A stretch of 64,000 nucleotides of DNA. Source: Cercis canadensis. Lineage: Eukaryota; Streptophyta; Magnoliopsida; Fabales; Fabaceae. The first letter of the stretch is position 1, and every line of letters starts with the position of its first letter. This document shows positions 1-12,489 of the stretch, in pieces. A program made the position numbers and the translations under genes. The notes beneath the pieces are model-generated. The model was not told the origin of the DNA and did no database searches. It saw only the letters and a list, made by a program, of their open reading frames with translations. Location: contig QAOA01006931.1 in assembly GCA_003255065.1 (NCBI GenBank), positions 2,313,542 to 2,377,541 of the forward strand, in the 5' to 3' direction.

Positions 1-506
1 GAAAAATATGTCGTATTTCTATTTGTTCTTTTTGGTTCCATAAACATGAAAGATTAGGAAGAAGACAGATTGGAAGCCAGAGGACCATGAACCCTAAGGG
101 ATTGCATTTTTGTAATCCGTTGTTAGACAACTGAAATAATATAATGGACCTGCTGATCTCGCTCTTCCACAAATATACATACTGATTTATACTCAATGAA
201 TAGATTAGCATGTGCTCGGGGAATACCCTAATAGTTGAGCCATAAATAGTCTAACTTGAGGTCTCTTAGATTCAGGTCTCATTAGAGATAAGGAGGATGA
301 AATTTATGGGAGCAGATGATCCGCTCCTTTGTAGCCAAACTCCAATGGAACAAAATAAACACATAAATTAGCATCACTTAGACACCTGAGGACCTTTTGA
401 TTAAAAGTATTTTAAAGGTCACCTCATTTATTTTATCAGATTTCTGTGGATTCCTTGATCATAACTGGAGTCATTACTAATAAAAACTGAGTGATGTAAG
501 ATTGCA
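1..506. other. no exon recognised; probably intron of the preceding gene
   Basis: AT-rich sequence ending in a plausible acceptor at 505-506. It probably belongs to an intron of the gene whose last two exons lie at 507-1227. I see no coding signal in it. Confidence 0.35.
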
Positions 507-1227
507 GAATGTCAAAGAGAAATATCAGAGGCCAAAGCTTTGGTTGAGGAAGCAGAACGCTCTCTGTCGCTAAATGAGGAAGGACCTGAAGATGGAGATG
601 AATTCATGAACAACAAAAGTGACGAAATTGACAGGGATGAAGAGAGATGGGAGTCAGTAAAAGCAGCGTCTATTTCAGCCATTGTTGGTTCCTTTGCGGG
701 GCTCCCCTTATGCCTCCCTCAAGTCACCACCAGCACTCAATTGTTACTCCCTTTAGCAATTAACTTCATTAGCTGTGCACTGTTTGGAGTGACCTTTCGT
801 TACGCATTAAGGAGAAACTTGGATTATATTCAGCTTAAGACAGGGATAGCTGCAGCTTTTGGTGTTGTTAAAGGTAATCGCCATGATTACATTCTACATA
901 AGAAAAATTTGCTGCCATTGGCACAAATTAGAGTTGTATACTGTCTTTTTTCTTCTTCTTTCTACGTTTTATGGGAATAGTAAAATTTTAGCCTTGTTAA
1001 TAATGGAATCAACTTGCACTGCAGGTCTTGCAACCCTGGATGGTGGACCACTTCTTGAACTGAACACTGAGAGTTTTTTATCACATGCTCAGGATGGCAC
1101 ATTCTATGTGTTTGAGAATCTTTTTATTTTTGTTTGTGCTGCTGTTGGTCTGGATTATTGTTTCAAGACAAGGCTTTTGAGTCCTTTTCCAATCGATAGA
1201 TCAGTTTCAAGTGGCAATTCAAAGTAA
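507..1227 (+). CDS. C-terminal part of a conserved plant membrane protein (5' end outside window)
   Basis: Two exons are readable: 507-873 and 1025-1227, with the stop at 1225-1227. The first follows an AG at 505-506 and ends at a GT donor; the codon split across the intron (G/GT, Gly) keeps the frame. The first exon opens with a charged helical stretch (around CQREISEAKALVEEAERSL). A hydrophobic region follows (AIVGSFAGLPLCLPQV, then LLLPLAINFISCALFGVTFRYA). The second exon has another hydrophobic stretch (FENLFIFVCAAVGLDYCF) before a short polar tail. The pattern suggests a multi-pass membrane protein, and the sequence style resembles plastid-targeted plant proteins of unknown function. I cannot assign a function or symbol. 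No upstream exon could be recognised in 1-506, so the N-terminus presumably lies before the window. Confidence 0.7.
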
Positions 1228-2100
1228 AATGCTATGTTTTCTAATTATCATAATTCTATTTGACGTCCATTCATCAATTTGTAGCTAGCCTTTTGCCTTA
1301 CCATTTGTGCATACTATGTCTCTTATGATTACGGTTGAATGAATATCTAGCCATTTGCAGCTGCTAAGCTGTGCTCAAGATGATTTTCTGGATCCCACAA
1401 ATTAGTTGATTCTTAATTGAGTTATTATTTGGTACATTTGTTATGGGAAGTAGAATAAACTATTAAGGGACATAAAATTTTACAATTTTATCATTAATTA
1501 AATAAAATTAAAACATCAATATTCTTAAACTAATTAAAATATTACAATATAAATGATCTTTTACATTTCAAAATACAATTTTGATGTAAAATTATAAGGG
1601 CGTAAAATGAACTGTTATAATTAATTACAAATAATATTTGTAGTTTAAAATTTCATCATTTTTATACAAGTTAATTATGAATTTTTTTTTTATCTAACAT
1701 CAACTAAATCATTATTAAGTTTCTTTTACAAAATGTTTATCATTAGAAAAATCTACCAACAACAAACAAGATAGAAATAGTTCTCAATTCGGAACTTGAT
1801 ACTCTGGTTTTCACAAACAAGTTTTTCTTTTAATTATTTTTTAGGTAATTAGTGGCAATCAAGTTCTTCCAAGATGTGCAAAGCGAAACATGTATTATTA
1901 ACCATCATTATAAACAGAAAACAAGAGGAATTTTGAAGTAAAAAAGAGGCATCACTATAAACAAAAAGCAATAGGAGATTTCACCTAAATATATAGGAAG
2001 ATGCTATTTATTAAGGATGCGTTGTGTTGCTTTAATAAGAGTAATATGAAATTATATATATCATTAATTAAATAAGTATCCATAACATTTTGTTATAAAC
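1228..2100. other. AT-rich intergenic DNA
   Basis: 3' flank of the preceding gene followed by AT-rich sequence. No gene, clear repeat boundary or RNA gene was seen. Confidence 0.5.
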
Positions 2101-2113
2101 ACATGATTCATGA

Positions 2114-2262
2114 ACCGTCGATTAATCGTTCATCGACGGTCCTAGTGCTCATCATTTTCACTTCCGCGCATTCAACGTCACATCACATTCACAACTCAAC
2201 CCTTGAACCGAAAAGACATTTCCAAAACTTCCCGCGTACCTTCTCCAATCTGCCCCTATATA
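2114..2262 (+). promoter_or_regulatory. remnant histone-type promoter
   Basis: Upstream of the broken H3 gene there is a perfect 9-bp inverted repeat, ACCGTCGAT at 2114-2122 and ATCGACGGT at 2132-2140. An ACGTCA hexamer at 2175-2180 matches the core of the plant histone hexamer element. A TATATA box lies at 2257-2262, about 100 bp before the ATG. The arrangement suggests the copy arose with its promoter rather than as a promoterless processed copy. Whether it is still active cannot be judged from sequence. Confidence 0.5.
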
Positions 2263-2360
2263 CACCCCCAAACCCAACTCAGAGTTCTCCGTTCTAGAAC
2301 TTGCATCCTCGGTTTTGAGAGTTGAGACAATTTCATTTGCTCACTCCCTTTAAGACGCAA

Positions 2361-2771
<411 letters not shown>

Positions 2772-5700
2772 GGTTTTATTTGTAATGCATTCCTCTCTTA
2801 TTCCAGGTTGGAATTAGAATAGCATATGTTTCCTTGCGTAAATTGTATTGAATTTAATTATTTTGCTCATCTTTCTGGACCTAATTTTCAATTAGGTCGC
2901 ACTCATGGCGTGATTCGGTTTGAAAGGGGAATAATCTCGTTGTAAATAACAAGGAGATGAAAATATCAAATAAAATCCTAACATTTATTTGCTTGAATTG
3001 GGTTACTTGCCCGTGGCCCAAATTATTTTCATTGCAGCCCAATCCCGTTATGCTTTGCAATCCACGCCCATCTCAGGGGCCATCGAAATGGCGGGAAACA
3101 AGTGAAGGCAGTGTGTATTTGGCAATTGCGATCTTACACCTTCCGTTTCTTCAAGATCTGTCTGAGAGAGCTAGGGCAAATGGGCAAATACTTCGCCCCT
3201 CTCAAACTTTCAATCGAAAGCGCTAAGCCTTTTCGTAGGTAAATTTTTTTTTTTTGTTTTTTGTATTTTCTTTAGTCCGCGGTGAAATTTATTGAGAAAT
3301 TTAATGTTCTGTTTTGACTCAAAAGGCGCCGCTGGAAAAGGAGCTCCATTGAACTAAATGGTAGATTTGAGCCTAGTTATCGACATGAAATGTCTGGCTT
3401 GCTAATTCATTCTTATTCTGAGGTGCATCAACTTTTGATAAGGTTTTCAGCATGTTGATCTAATTTGATGGTTAATCTATTACGGCCCGAAAGTTTATTG
3501 TGGTACTGTTCATTTTGTGAAGGTTGAAGCCTTTCCTCATTTGTACCATATCGATGTAGTGCCTTGCCAGTCTCATTTATGTATTATCAATATATGAACT
3601 TACGCTTTAGTGTTCTCTACAATATGGTTACATGTACTTATTCTATGGTTTTAATTTAATGAATGTCCTGGACTTCCGTATGTACAGATGCATCGGCGTG
3701 CTAGTGAGGCAAATATTAGTCCCCAGATGCTGTTTAGAAAGTCAGTATGTTGGCTAGTTTCTGTATCTGATGAAATACATAGCAATTTTTATTGTTTTTA
3801 TGATTATCATTATTTTGGTGATTGCTTGGTTGCGGGGAAGTGTCTCCATATACAGTTTTGTTGGGCATTATCTGAGTTATTCCTTTCTACTTCTAAATTA
3901 ATGCAAATGTTTGTTCATGGTGGTTGAAATATCTAGAAAGGAGTAAACTGGAGATGTTTGATTATGTTGACTTGTTAGATATAGTTTGGAAGACTTTACT
4001 GTATGTGCATTTGTCTAAGGTGTGATCTCCATTGCAAGATAGTGTGATTTAGAGACTCTCATTTTCTTTGTTTGTGTGTATGTTTACCCTTGTGTTTTGG
4101 AATATTTGTTGGTAGTTAATGATAGGAGAATATCTTAAAACATTGAGAAAGCTGACCCATCGTCAAAAAATAACTTCACATGGGGTAACAATTGCAAGTG
4201 TGGCCATACAGGTTATCTGCTTGATGATTCGTAAGATACATATCACTTTTCTCCTGTCTGGGTTTTATTCAATTTAATCTGGTATATCATATATGTTTAA
4301 TGCTTCTCAATCTGTTCATTTTTGTAACACTTGTGCATTTGCTGTAATAAGTCAAAAATCTGAAGATGTAGGTTATCTTGGCTCTTGTTTCAGGCTTCAG
4401 CCGGTTTCCAAATAGGAATTAGAAGAGTAGGATTCATGCTTATTACTAAGGACAACGTGATGTTTGACTTGAGAGTAGTAGGACAAGATAATTGTATAAG
4501 ATTGTATGTGAGGACCAAAGTTATGTGAAGTGGAGGAAAATTTATGGCATTGACTGTCAGGATGTGCAATTAGATAACTAAAATTTGAGTAGAAATAAGA
4601 AAAGTACATTACTAGATTGAAAAAAAGTAATATATCTGGTTTAACTTTTCTATAGATAAATGAAAGATTGCAAGCAAGCTCCCTTTGGAAAGCATCTTTT
4701 GAGAGCCCTACCTAATTTTTTTTTGTATTTAGTTGAGAAAAAACATAGCAAAATAAAGTTAGTCAGGCATGGCATGAAATGATGGACAGGAAATATTTAT
4801 TTCACTCATTTGTCTCTCTTTCACCATCTATGTTCTGTCTATATTTCATTGCATTAATGATTTCTCTTGAGATAGTGATTAGAGGATTTTTAAGCAGCTT
4901 GTGTTTGTTTGACACAGGCAAGGTATCTCTACAATAGACTTTGACAACAAGGTAAATGCTGATTAAAGGGTTATAAGTTCTATGTCAGATTACTTTGGTA
5001 TATGTCCACCAGGGAATGGATTCATGTGATGCTTGTAAAAGGTCCAGAGTAGGAGATAAATATACAGATATCACTGAGTTTCTTATGTGTAAAGAGAAGT
5101 GAAATCTATAAAAGTTAGCATCTGAATTATTTTTCTGAACCAATTTTGATTAGCACGAGAGAAGAAAAATTTAACTTGCATGTTTATTGTAATTGTCCAT
5201 TAAGATTTGGGCTGTCTCAGTAATCTTCAAGGTTTAGCCATTCTTTCATGAAACAACGTAATGGGCTTATTTGGCATTAGAAAGTGGAGTTACTAGGTTC
5301 CTCAAATACTAAACTAGATTAATTTCTTGGGCTACTCAAAGTCTGTGATAGTAAACTCACATGTTTTAGGACCTTCACATACACTGTATTATTTTTTTGT
5401 ATAAACCAAAAATAAATTTTGATTATGTTTCTGGCATTTCCATTCACAACGTTGCATTTTGTGTCAGCGTGTTCCTTGTTTATTGTGAGCACCACTCAAT
5501 TGATTTTATTTAGGGGCTTTTGATAATTTTGTATTGATTTTCTTCAGTGCTTTACTATTGTATTCTTCGTATTTTTGAACTTTACTCCAGGGAATATACT
5601 TGGTATCTGTTACAAAATTGGGTTGCTTAACAGTGCATGACTTTGAAGCTCTTTATTGCCAGATACATGGAAGCATGTAAGTTTAAGTTTTGGCAGTTTG

Positions 5701-6860
5701 TTTTGTTATGTTTTTTCGGTGACGCTATTGTTCTTAGAAATTCCATGAAACAATTGCAACAATGCATATATCCTCTCCAACAAAATTTTGCACTTTTCAT
5801 CAGACTATTCATTTTCTAGATCATTAGCATACCATTGTTTCAGAACCAGTGTTCTTGCATCTGATTAAATTATGTCAAAACCGTCATCTATATCTTAAAT
5901 GAAGGCTTGTCTATTCTATGGTGACTTTTTTGGATCATGTACCAATTATGAGGAGGAATATGAGATATGCATGTAAGCTCTTGGCTTAAAACTTCTGTAT
6001 TTTGTCAAACAAGAGATTACTATTTCAAAGTCATTAGCATGACTGTATCTAAGGAAAGGTTTGATAGGCATTTATATCACTTTACATTTGAGGATGAGTC
6101 ACCACTTTACATCTTGAGACTTGATATGAAAAGGAAGGACCGATCTTTTAATTTAGAGTCTTAAACAACTAATATTAATTGTAGTATGTTAGAGTGTTTT
6201 CCTCGCTAATGAACCTGTTTTTCAGTTAGCCTTTATGGTTCTTCTCTTCTGAATTATTTCATCATGCATATGATGCCATTAGCTTGACGATGGAAGTTTT
6301 AATTAATGAATGGTTTTTATTTTATATGATATCTTTTCCACTTCTTCGCATGATTTTTCTCCTCTTGTAATCATTTCATTCAGTGAATCAATTTGCTAAT
6401 ATGGATTTCTTCATTTTCTTTCGATGAGCTCCTTTTCTTTTTCTTTTTTGAAAAAATATCTACTAAGGCTCTAATTTGGGGACTTAAATTATGTATTGGC
6501 TACTAAGTTTTAATTACCTTGATAATTAGCATTGCTTTTCATGGGAAAGATGTTAAACCAAGTGGTGATGATTTTTTACTTGGCTTCCTTGATTTTCCTG
6601 GTAGGCTTGGGAGAAAGAGAGAGACATACAAAGTGAATTTGTAATACAATATAGAGATTTTAAAAGTTCATAAAAAAATATACTGTAATTTTAAAAATAT
6701 TTTAAAAAATTATACAAATAAAATAATTTAAAATTAACATTTTAAATACACTCAAAATATATTATATTTTATTAATGCTTCATTCAAACATGCTCTTAAA
6801 GAAATATACATACCATTTGATGGAATTACTGTTGGCAAAAGGAAAATAGACAAAAAAAAA
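2772..6860. other. long stretch without a recognised gene
   Basis: AT-rich, transcribed-looking DNA with T-rich tracts and possible splice sites. One candidate first exon is ATG at about 3180 reading MGKYFAPLKLSIESAKPFR and ending at a GT donor near 3239. The reading could continue from an AG before 3328 (RRRWKRSSIELNGRFEPSYR). Another open stretch lies around 4120-4215 and one follows an AG near 4393. I could not connect these into one gene or recognise a family. Confidence 0.3.
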
Positions 6861-6863
6861 TTA

Positions 6864-8503
6864 GGGGCTGTTTGTTTTGGCCATTTCTTATTTTCATTTT
6901 TAGTGAAAACAGAAAATGGGCTTGAGAATACATTTGGTTGAGTTTAATGAAAATGTTTTGTTGAAAACATTTCCTAAATTGGGCCCAAATCTGAAAACGG
7001 AAAAAAATTGTTTTCAGTGTTTTCTTCTCAAATTTTTTGAAACAGGAAATGGAAAAATGAAAACATGGTGGTAATTTTGTAATTATAATGAAAACAAGTG
7101 AAAAGGCAGTGGCAATTTTGTAATTATAATGAAAATGAGTTTTAAGTGAATCTCTTCGTCCTCCCGATGGGCAGTGTTTTCTGCAGTTCAAGCCTCAACC
7201 AGAAGGAAGCAAGCAAGGCAACATCGTTTTGCTCCAGGTTTATCTCATCTCATCAAGCAAGGCAATCTGTTCTGCTCGAGAGTTGAGACAGAGAAGATGC
7301 TTGAGTTGGTTCTATGATAGACAAAAAGATTGCAAAGCTCTTCTGAGTTTATTTACCCAGCTCTCTTTTTTTTTTTTTTCCTGTTTTCTTTGTCTTAGAA
7401 GAGGATGTTTTGGTCTGTATTTGCTTTCCCTTAATGTGTTCTTCTTTTCTAAGAAAAAAGATAAGCTCCATGTGTGTGTGTTTGCGTTCTGAATTTATTA
7501 TCAGTACTTTTATTGTGATGGTGTAATTATGCGTGTTTGGGTTTACCATGAATACTTTGCTCTCCAGCCTTATTCTACGTCGTGAATGCTGCACATTCAG
7601 CAATGGGGAATATGTTAAATCTGGGTTAGCTGAACTGGAAAAATGGTGTGATGAAACAACTGAGGAGGTACTCTTTTGATATTGTCAACAGACATACGAT
7701 GTATAATCATGGTTTTAGAACTATTGTATCTGTTTTTTTTTCTACATATTTATGTCACTCAATATATATGCACTGTGATTTCAGTTCTTACTGGCTAATA
7801 ATTATATTCTATTGCAGTATGTTGCCACATCTTGGGATGAACTCAAACATATAAGGCAAGCAGTCGGATTCCTGGTATGTTCTTGACTTCTGCTACAAAA
7901 CCGTTCACTATTCTGTGACTTTTAATTTCAATTTGCAGTTTTTCAGCTTCTCTTCCATTCTGCTTAGGTTAATTATCATGGATGCAATTGACCAATAATT
8001 TATCCCTTTTTTCACTTGAATCATGATACTTATTTTATTTCCCTTTTCCTGGTTTTAATTTGAATGCAATTTTTTCTTCAGGTTATAAATCAGAAGTCCG
8101 AAGTATCCTACAATGACCTTACAAATGAGCTGTGCCCTGTAAGTCTCTGCTTCTCTGATGCGTGAGAAAGAAAAGTATAAAATTTATGCATACTAAAACT
8201 TATCATTGTTATTCTGTCTTGAACTAGTGGATGAAGAATGTTGGTCTATACTTTGCCAAACATGCATTTGGAAATGATGGCTTGAACAAATAGAAAATAT
8301 ATTAATCAAACATACTTTCATAATTTTTATTTTTTGAAATTTTTATACTAAACGTATTTTCATTATTTTCATTTTTTAAAAATAGTTTTCAACTTTACAA
8401 ACTAAACATGTTTCTTCAAATTTAGAAATTGAAAATGAAAATACATTTTAAGAAATAAAAACTGAATGAAAAGAAGGAAACATTTCCAAAAGCAAACAGT
8501 CCC
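6864..8503. mobile_element. PIF/Harbinger-type non-autonomous element carrying myosin XI exons
   Basis: The left end reads GGGGCTGTTTGTTTTGG. The right end, read on the opposite strand, is GGGACTGTTTGCTTTTGG. Both ends are flanked by TTA (6861-6863 and 8504-8506), the target duplication typical of PIF/Harbinger and Tourist elements. Subterminal regions on both sides are AT-rich, with repeated TTTTCATTTTT-like words. A 30-bp block around TTTTGTAATTATAATGAAAA is repeated near 7073 and 7117. No transposase is present. The interior holds gene-derived sequence (see 7568-8138). Confidence 0.8.
7568..8138 (+). pseudogene. captured three-exon fragment of a class XI myosin tail (DIL domain)
   Basis: Three consecutive exons are open in frame and have intact splice sites. 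Exon 7568-7667 reads [20 protein letters not shown] then [13 protein letters not shown]. Exon 7818-7874 reads YVATSWDELKHIRQAVGFL. Exon 8082-8138 reads VINQKSEVSYNDLTNELCP. This is the cargo-binding globular tail (dilute/DIL domain) of plant myosin XI, the actin motor that drives organelle movement. No motor, neck or coiled-coil exon precedes it, and the next expected tail exon (ILSVQQLYRI in family members) is absent. The fragment lies wholly inside the TIR element at 6864-8503, so it is a transposon-captured piece rather than a myosin gene. Confidence 0.85.
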
Positions 8504-8519
8504 TTAACGTTTTCGCAGC

Positions 8520-8890
8520 ATGATTTTGGTAGGAATCAAATACGTCGCAAGTTGGGATAATTTCAAGTTAACTGACCGGTATCTTTTTGCGACGGAAAAG
8601 CTTTTACCGCTAAGAAATCATAATATAAAGTTCCACATTTAACTACGTAATTTCTTTTTGTCAGCGACGGATTTTTTTGGATAGAGTTGATTCCGTCGCT
8701 AATAACTTAAAAACTGCAAGAACTTTCCCAATGGCGGCGGAATATTTGCTGTAAACTTTTACTTTGCGACGGACTATATTCCATCGCTAACAAAGTAAAA
8801 CACACAAATTTATACCCGTTGCAGAAATTTCTAGGCGTCAACCTTCCATTTAAAAAATATTTTCTGCGACAAAATGTGAGGCAAGTCTTT
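8520..8890. repeat. GCGACGGA/TCCGTCGC subterminal repeat cluster (CACTA-like)
   Basis: GCGACGGA or its complement recurs near 8590, 8663, 8690 and 8764, with degenerate forms near 8730 and 8867. It often flanks short AT spacers. Clusters of short repeats in both orientations like this are typical of the subterminal regions of CACTA (En/Spm) elements. I found no clear CACTA terminus, so the boundaries are unknown. Confidence 0.45.
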
Positions 8891-8990
8891 CAATATTATA
8901 CTTTTGCAAACAAGTTTCATAGTTACATAGTTTTCAAACAATTGTCATGGATACAATAATGTGAAAGTGCAACACTCCACAATGGTTCGG

Positions 8991-10626
8991 CTCTCAAACA
9001 TTCTGAGTGTCAAAGCCTTGAAGACTTGAATAGGACTTTGCAGAGTAGAATTTTGACGGCCTTCCAAGTGCAATTTGAAGAGTATGGTTTTGTTTTGTTT
9101 TGCATGAAATTTAAAAATTTTATTTTTGAAACAGTAATTACCATCAGAAAATAATTGTAGTAAAACAGTAATTAGGAAAATTGAAAACTAAATTAGAAAT
9201 AAAATGCTAACAGAATAAATTATCTACATTTTAAGAAAATTATCCAAAAACTAATTTGATAAAAAAAAATCTAAATAGTATATTATAATAAGAAGATATT
9301 ATACATGCAACTACATATACCCGTGCCAATTAACTCATAGACATACTTTCCCGGAGGATAAATCAAAATGAAGTCAAACAAGTCAAAAAATTTCCCTCGT
9401 TTTTTCCGCGAACCCAAATTTGAAAATTGACAAGAGAAAGGAGAACCTTGTAATAAACAGTGCCGACATTGAAGAGAGGGAGTAAAGGCTTTTCGATGGA
9501 ACATGAAAGCCTACGAAGGGCCATTCATACCTTCTGTCTTCAATGCTCACGTATCAGAAAAGGAAAAATAGGGAAAGACAAAAACAAAAACAAAAATCTG
9601 CCAATGTATTTCTGGTGTCCGCAACAACTTCCAATTAAGAAAAGTTTCAGTAATTTGCTACAATAAACGGTAGACCCTTATGGATCTACGGCACACATAA
9701 GTATTCTTCAAAGACAGTAATAAACAGTGCTATGATACATGAATCTGACTATCTATAAATATTTCAAATAACTACACACACAAAATAGCTCGGTACCCTT
9801 AAGAAATTTTGAATAAAATACGAAAAATTACATTAAAAGAATCCAGACATTATGGATGATCCTGAAATTGCCGATAAATATTTGATATAAAAAGAACACT
9901 ATATATATGACATAGCATTAAGACTCAAATTTGAATATTGCAGGTTGAATGCCGGGGGAAAATAACTATCAAGAAATAGTGGTTGCCTGATGTGCAAGAC
10001 CAAGTTCAGGTAGGGAAAACACCTAGTTCTCCATGTAAACAGTGTCAGGTACAGTGAAACTTATAAATGATAAAATATTTACTTACTGATCAGACTGAAA
10101 CAGAAGCATTTGATGAATCACCAAAAAAGACATACACCGTAAAAACCACTACAACTTCCATTACAAGAATCTGATGATCAGTGTAAGCATTATCTGATAT
10201 GCGAACAAAGTGATTAACCTACAATTCCAACAACGTAAGATTAGTAATAACAGCAGAAATGTTCGTACAGTATGACTATCAGAGCAGCGTATGCCAAATT
10301 TCTCATTACTTGCAAACAAAGAGTATCGAGCTTATGCCCACTAGCTGGAATTCTTTTTTGGCACAATTATCAGATTACATTAGTTCCAATATCCTAAGGA
10401 GATCAACTACCCAGTCCAAGAGAACTGACCTCATCTTTCCATCAAAATGACGCTGAGTCCATCTAATCTGAAACTCAACTAATCACAGCTACTTGAAAAT
10501 CAAAAGTGTTAAATTTATTAAGATGCAATCATGTAATCATCAGCCCCCATAAGAGACTAGAAAACAAATGATAAAATTAAGGAATGAAGAATGCTGTGAT
10601 CACAAGACCTGAACCATTAAGTAGTA
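8991..10626. other. no recognisable gene
   Basis: AT-rich sequence with no convincing coding exon, RNA gene or element boundary on either strand. Confidence 0.45.
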
Positions 10627-10634
10627 ACATCTAT

Positions 10635-11819
10635 TAGGGGTGAGCACCAGTCGAGTTCTGTTGGTTAGGAAGACCAGAACCACAAACTGATGCTACCTGA
10701 TGGCATGGAAAGGGAGAACCGATGCCAAACAGTTTTAGGATGAAGTATCGGTTAGCTTAGTTTAGCGGTTTGGGCTGGCATGTGTGCAGTCACTCCACAT
10801 ACGGAGCACTTGCAAATCTCTCTCTTTCTCTCTCACAGAAAAACCAGATTCAAAAGCCCAGGGTGATAGGTCCCAATCAGAACTGAATGACTTGCAAGTT
10901 TCTTTACTGATAAAAAGCTCTCTTAGAGTGAGAGTAAACCACATTACACAATATTTTTCCACCCCCACTGACTTCCTAACTTGCGGAATTTAAAGGAAAG
11001 GAAATAACAACTACTGCTGCTCTACTAACCCTACTGCATCGTGCGCACTACCTAATACAAACGTGTTCTTCATGACTTCCTAAATGCTGCAACTGAATTA
11101 CCACAACTGCTAACACTAAGGACTTCACTACTACCACTTATTCACATAGCATGAAAATAGCTAACAAACTCTAGACTAAGTCTTCTAACTGCCTCTGCTA
11201 GCAACAGCCGCCCACTACGTGCTCCTAAAGAGCAGTAAAGTGCACCATCATGTACCCATTTTTACTGTAGCAACTCTGTGAGACCAAAATTACTATAGCA
11301 TGCTGGTCTCACGTGCTTCACACTTCTCATGCTAGGATCTTCTTGGCTTATCACAGGGTCACTGGAAGCTTGAAATAGAACCCAGAATCAGAGCAGAACC
11401 CATCTCTACCCAACTTCAAAACTGACACTCTTTCCCTTAACCCATCTGCTGTTTTCTTTTCCTTTGTCATTTTATGGGAAACAGAAAGGAAGAGCATCAG
11501 TAGTGTGCTGTGACTGTGTGTGCAACAATGCAAGTATGGGTTTATGAAGTGAGAAGGGAAGACAATGAGAGGTAGGGAGAGTATGAGCAGAGCTGCAGAG
11601 GGAGAAATAAATCAAAACGGTACCGTATTGTATGAAATATACATGTTTATACTTAATCGACGGAATCAGATTTTCAATCCGATGCTGACCGAGGAGCCGA
11701 ATTTCTGAGAAATCCCCCACCGACATTAACCGAGCCACCAATCCAAGCCGTCTGCCGACGCTTTTTTCGGTCATGGGTCGATCGGGTAAGACCGGGTGTC
11801 GGTTATCTGCTCACCCCTA
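10635..11819. mobile_element. hAT-type non-autonomous element
   Basis: Terminal inverted repeats are TAGGGGTGAGCA at the left and TGCTCACCCCTA at the right. The flanks are an 8-bp target duplication with one mismatch, ACATCTAT (10627-10634) and ACATCTAA (11820-11827). An 8-bp duplication and a TAGGGGTG-type end are characteristic of plant hAT elements. The 1,185-bp interior has no transposase and no recognised gene. Short GGTCGG/GGTTCTG-like words recur near both ends. Confidence 0.8.
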
Positions 11820-11827
11820 ACATCTAA

Positions 11828-12480
11828 CAAGGTAGAAAAAACTGAGATAAAGACTCAATCAACTCAAAATTTTAAGGGGTAAGAAAAGCAAGACTTAAAG
11901 AGGTTTACAACAGGGGCAAACTAATATATACTTGATGAGACCTGCCAATTTATTGTGACTATAATCTATGTATAAACTGTAAAAAAATTCAAGACATGAC
12001 TACGGTGGCAAAAATCATTATAGAAACAAGACTAACTTAAGGCAACTAATGCCCCATTACTGCAGCAAAAATGAAACAAATATGAGAATTACAAGGACCT
12101 GACATTTAATTGGCCAAAGTTCTGTACATAGAGATTTAAAGAACCAATCAAAAGCCTCCCACACCCCATTCCAATGATTTTGTGTAATACTTAAACAACA
12201 TAACAATGGCACAAATACTAATAAAAAGATATTAAGTATATGTCAAGAACGAAAGCAAGTAAAGGAATCATGGATGTGGGGGCATTTGGCCCCACAACAT
12301 GAAATAATTTTCAATGGCTATATATTGGCTATATAATAATTTAACAAAGTCGCCCCACCAACGCCATACCACCCAAGCTTTTCCTCAAATACCACTCGCA
12401 ACAATGGGAGAGCAAATTGGGCAAGAAATAAAAGCATTTTTTTGTCTTTGCTTTGCACAGATTCATAAAGGAGACAGAGG
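11828..12480. other. no recognisable gene
   Basis: AT-rich DNA between the hAT element and a GA/CT-rich segment. Nothing further could be supported. Confidence 0.4.
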
Positions 12481-12489
12481 ATTACCGAT

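Noticed and set aside
4140..4205. Zinc-finger-like NNCKCGHT reading
   Set aside because: Too short, out of frame with the better open stretch there, and with no second half of a metal-binding motif.
7568..8138. Functional myosin XI gene
   Set aside because: No motor, neck or coiled-coil exons precede it and the next tail exon is missing. The fragment is enclosed by transposon ends.
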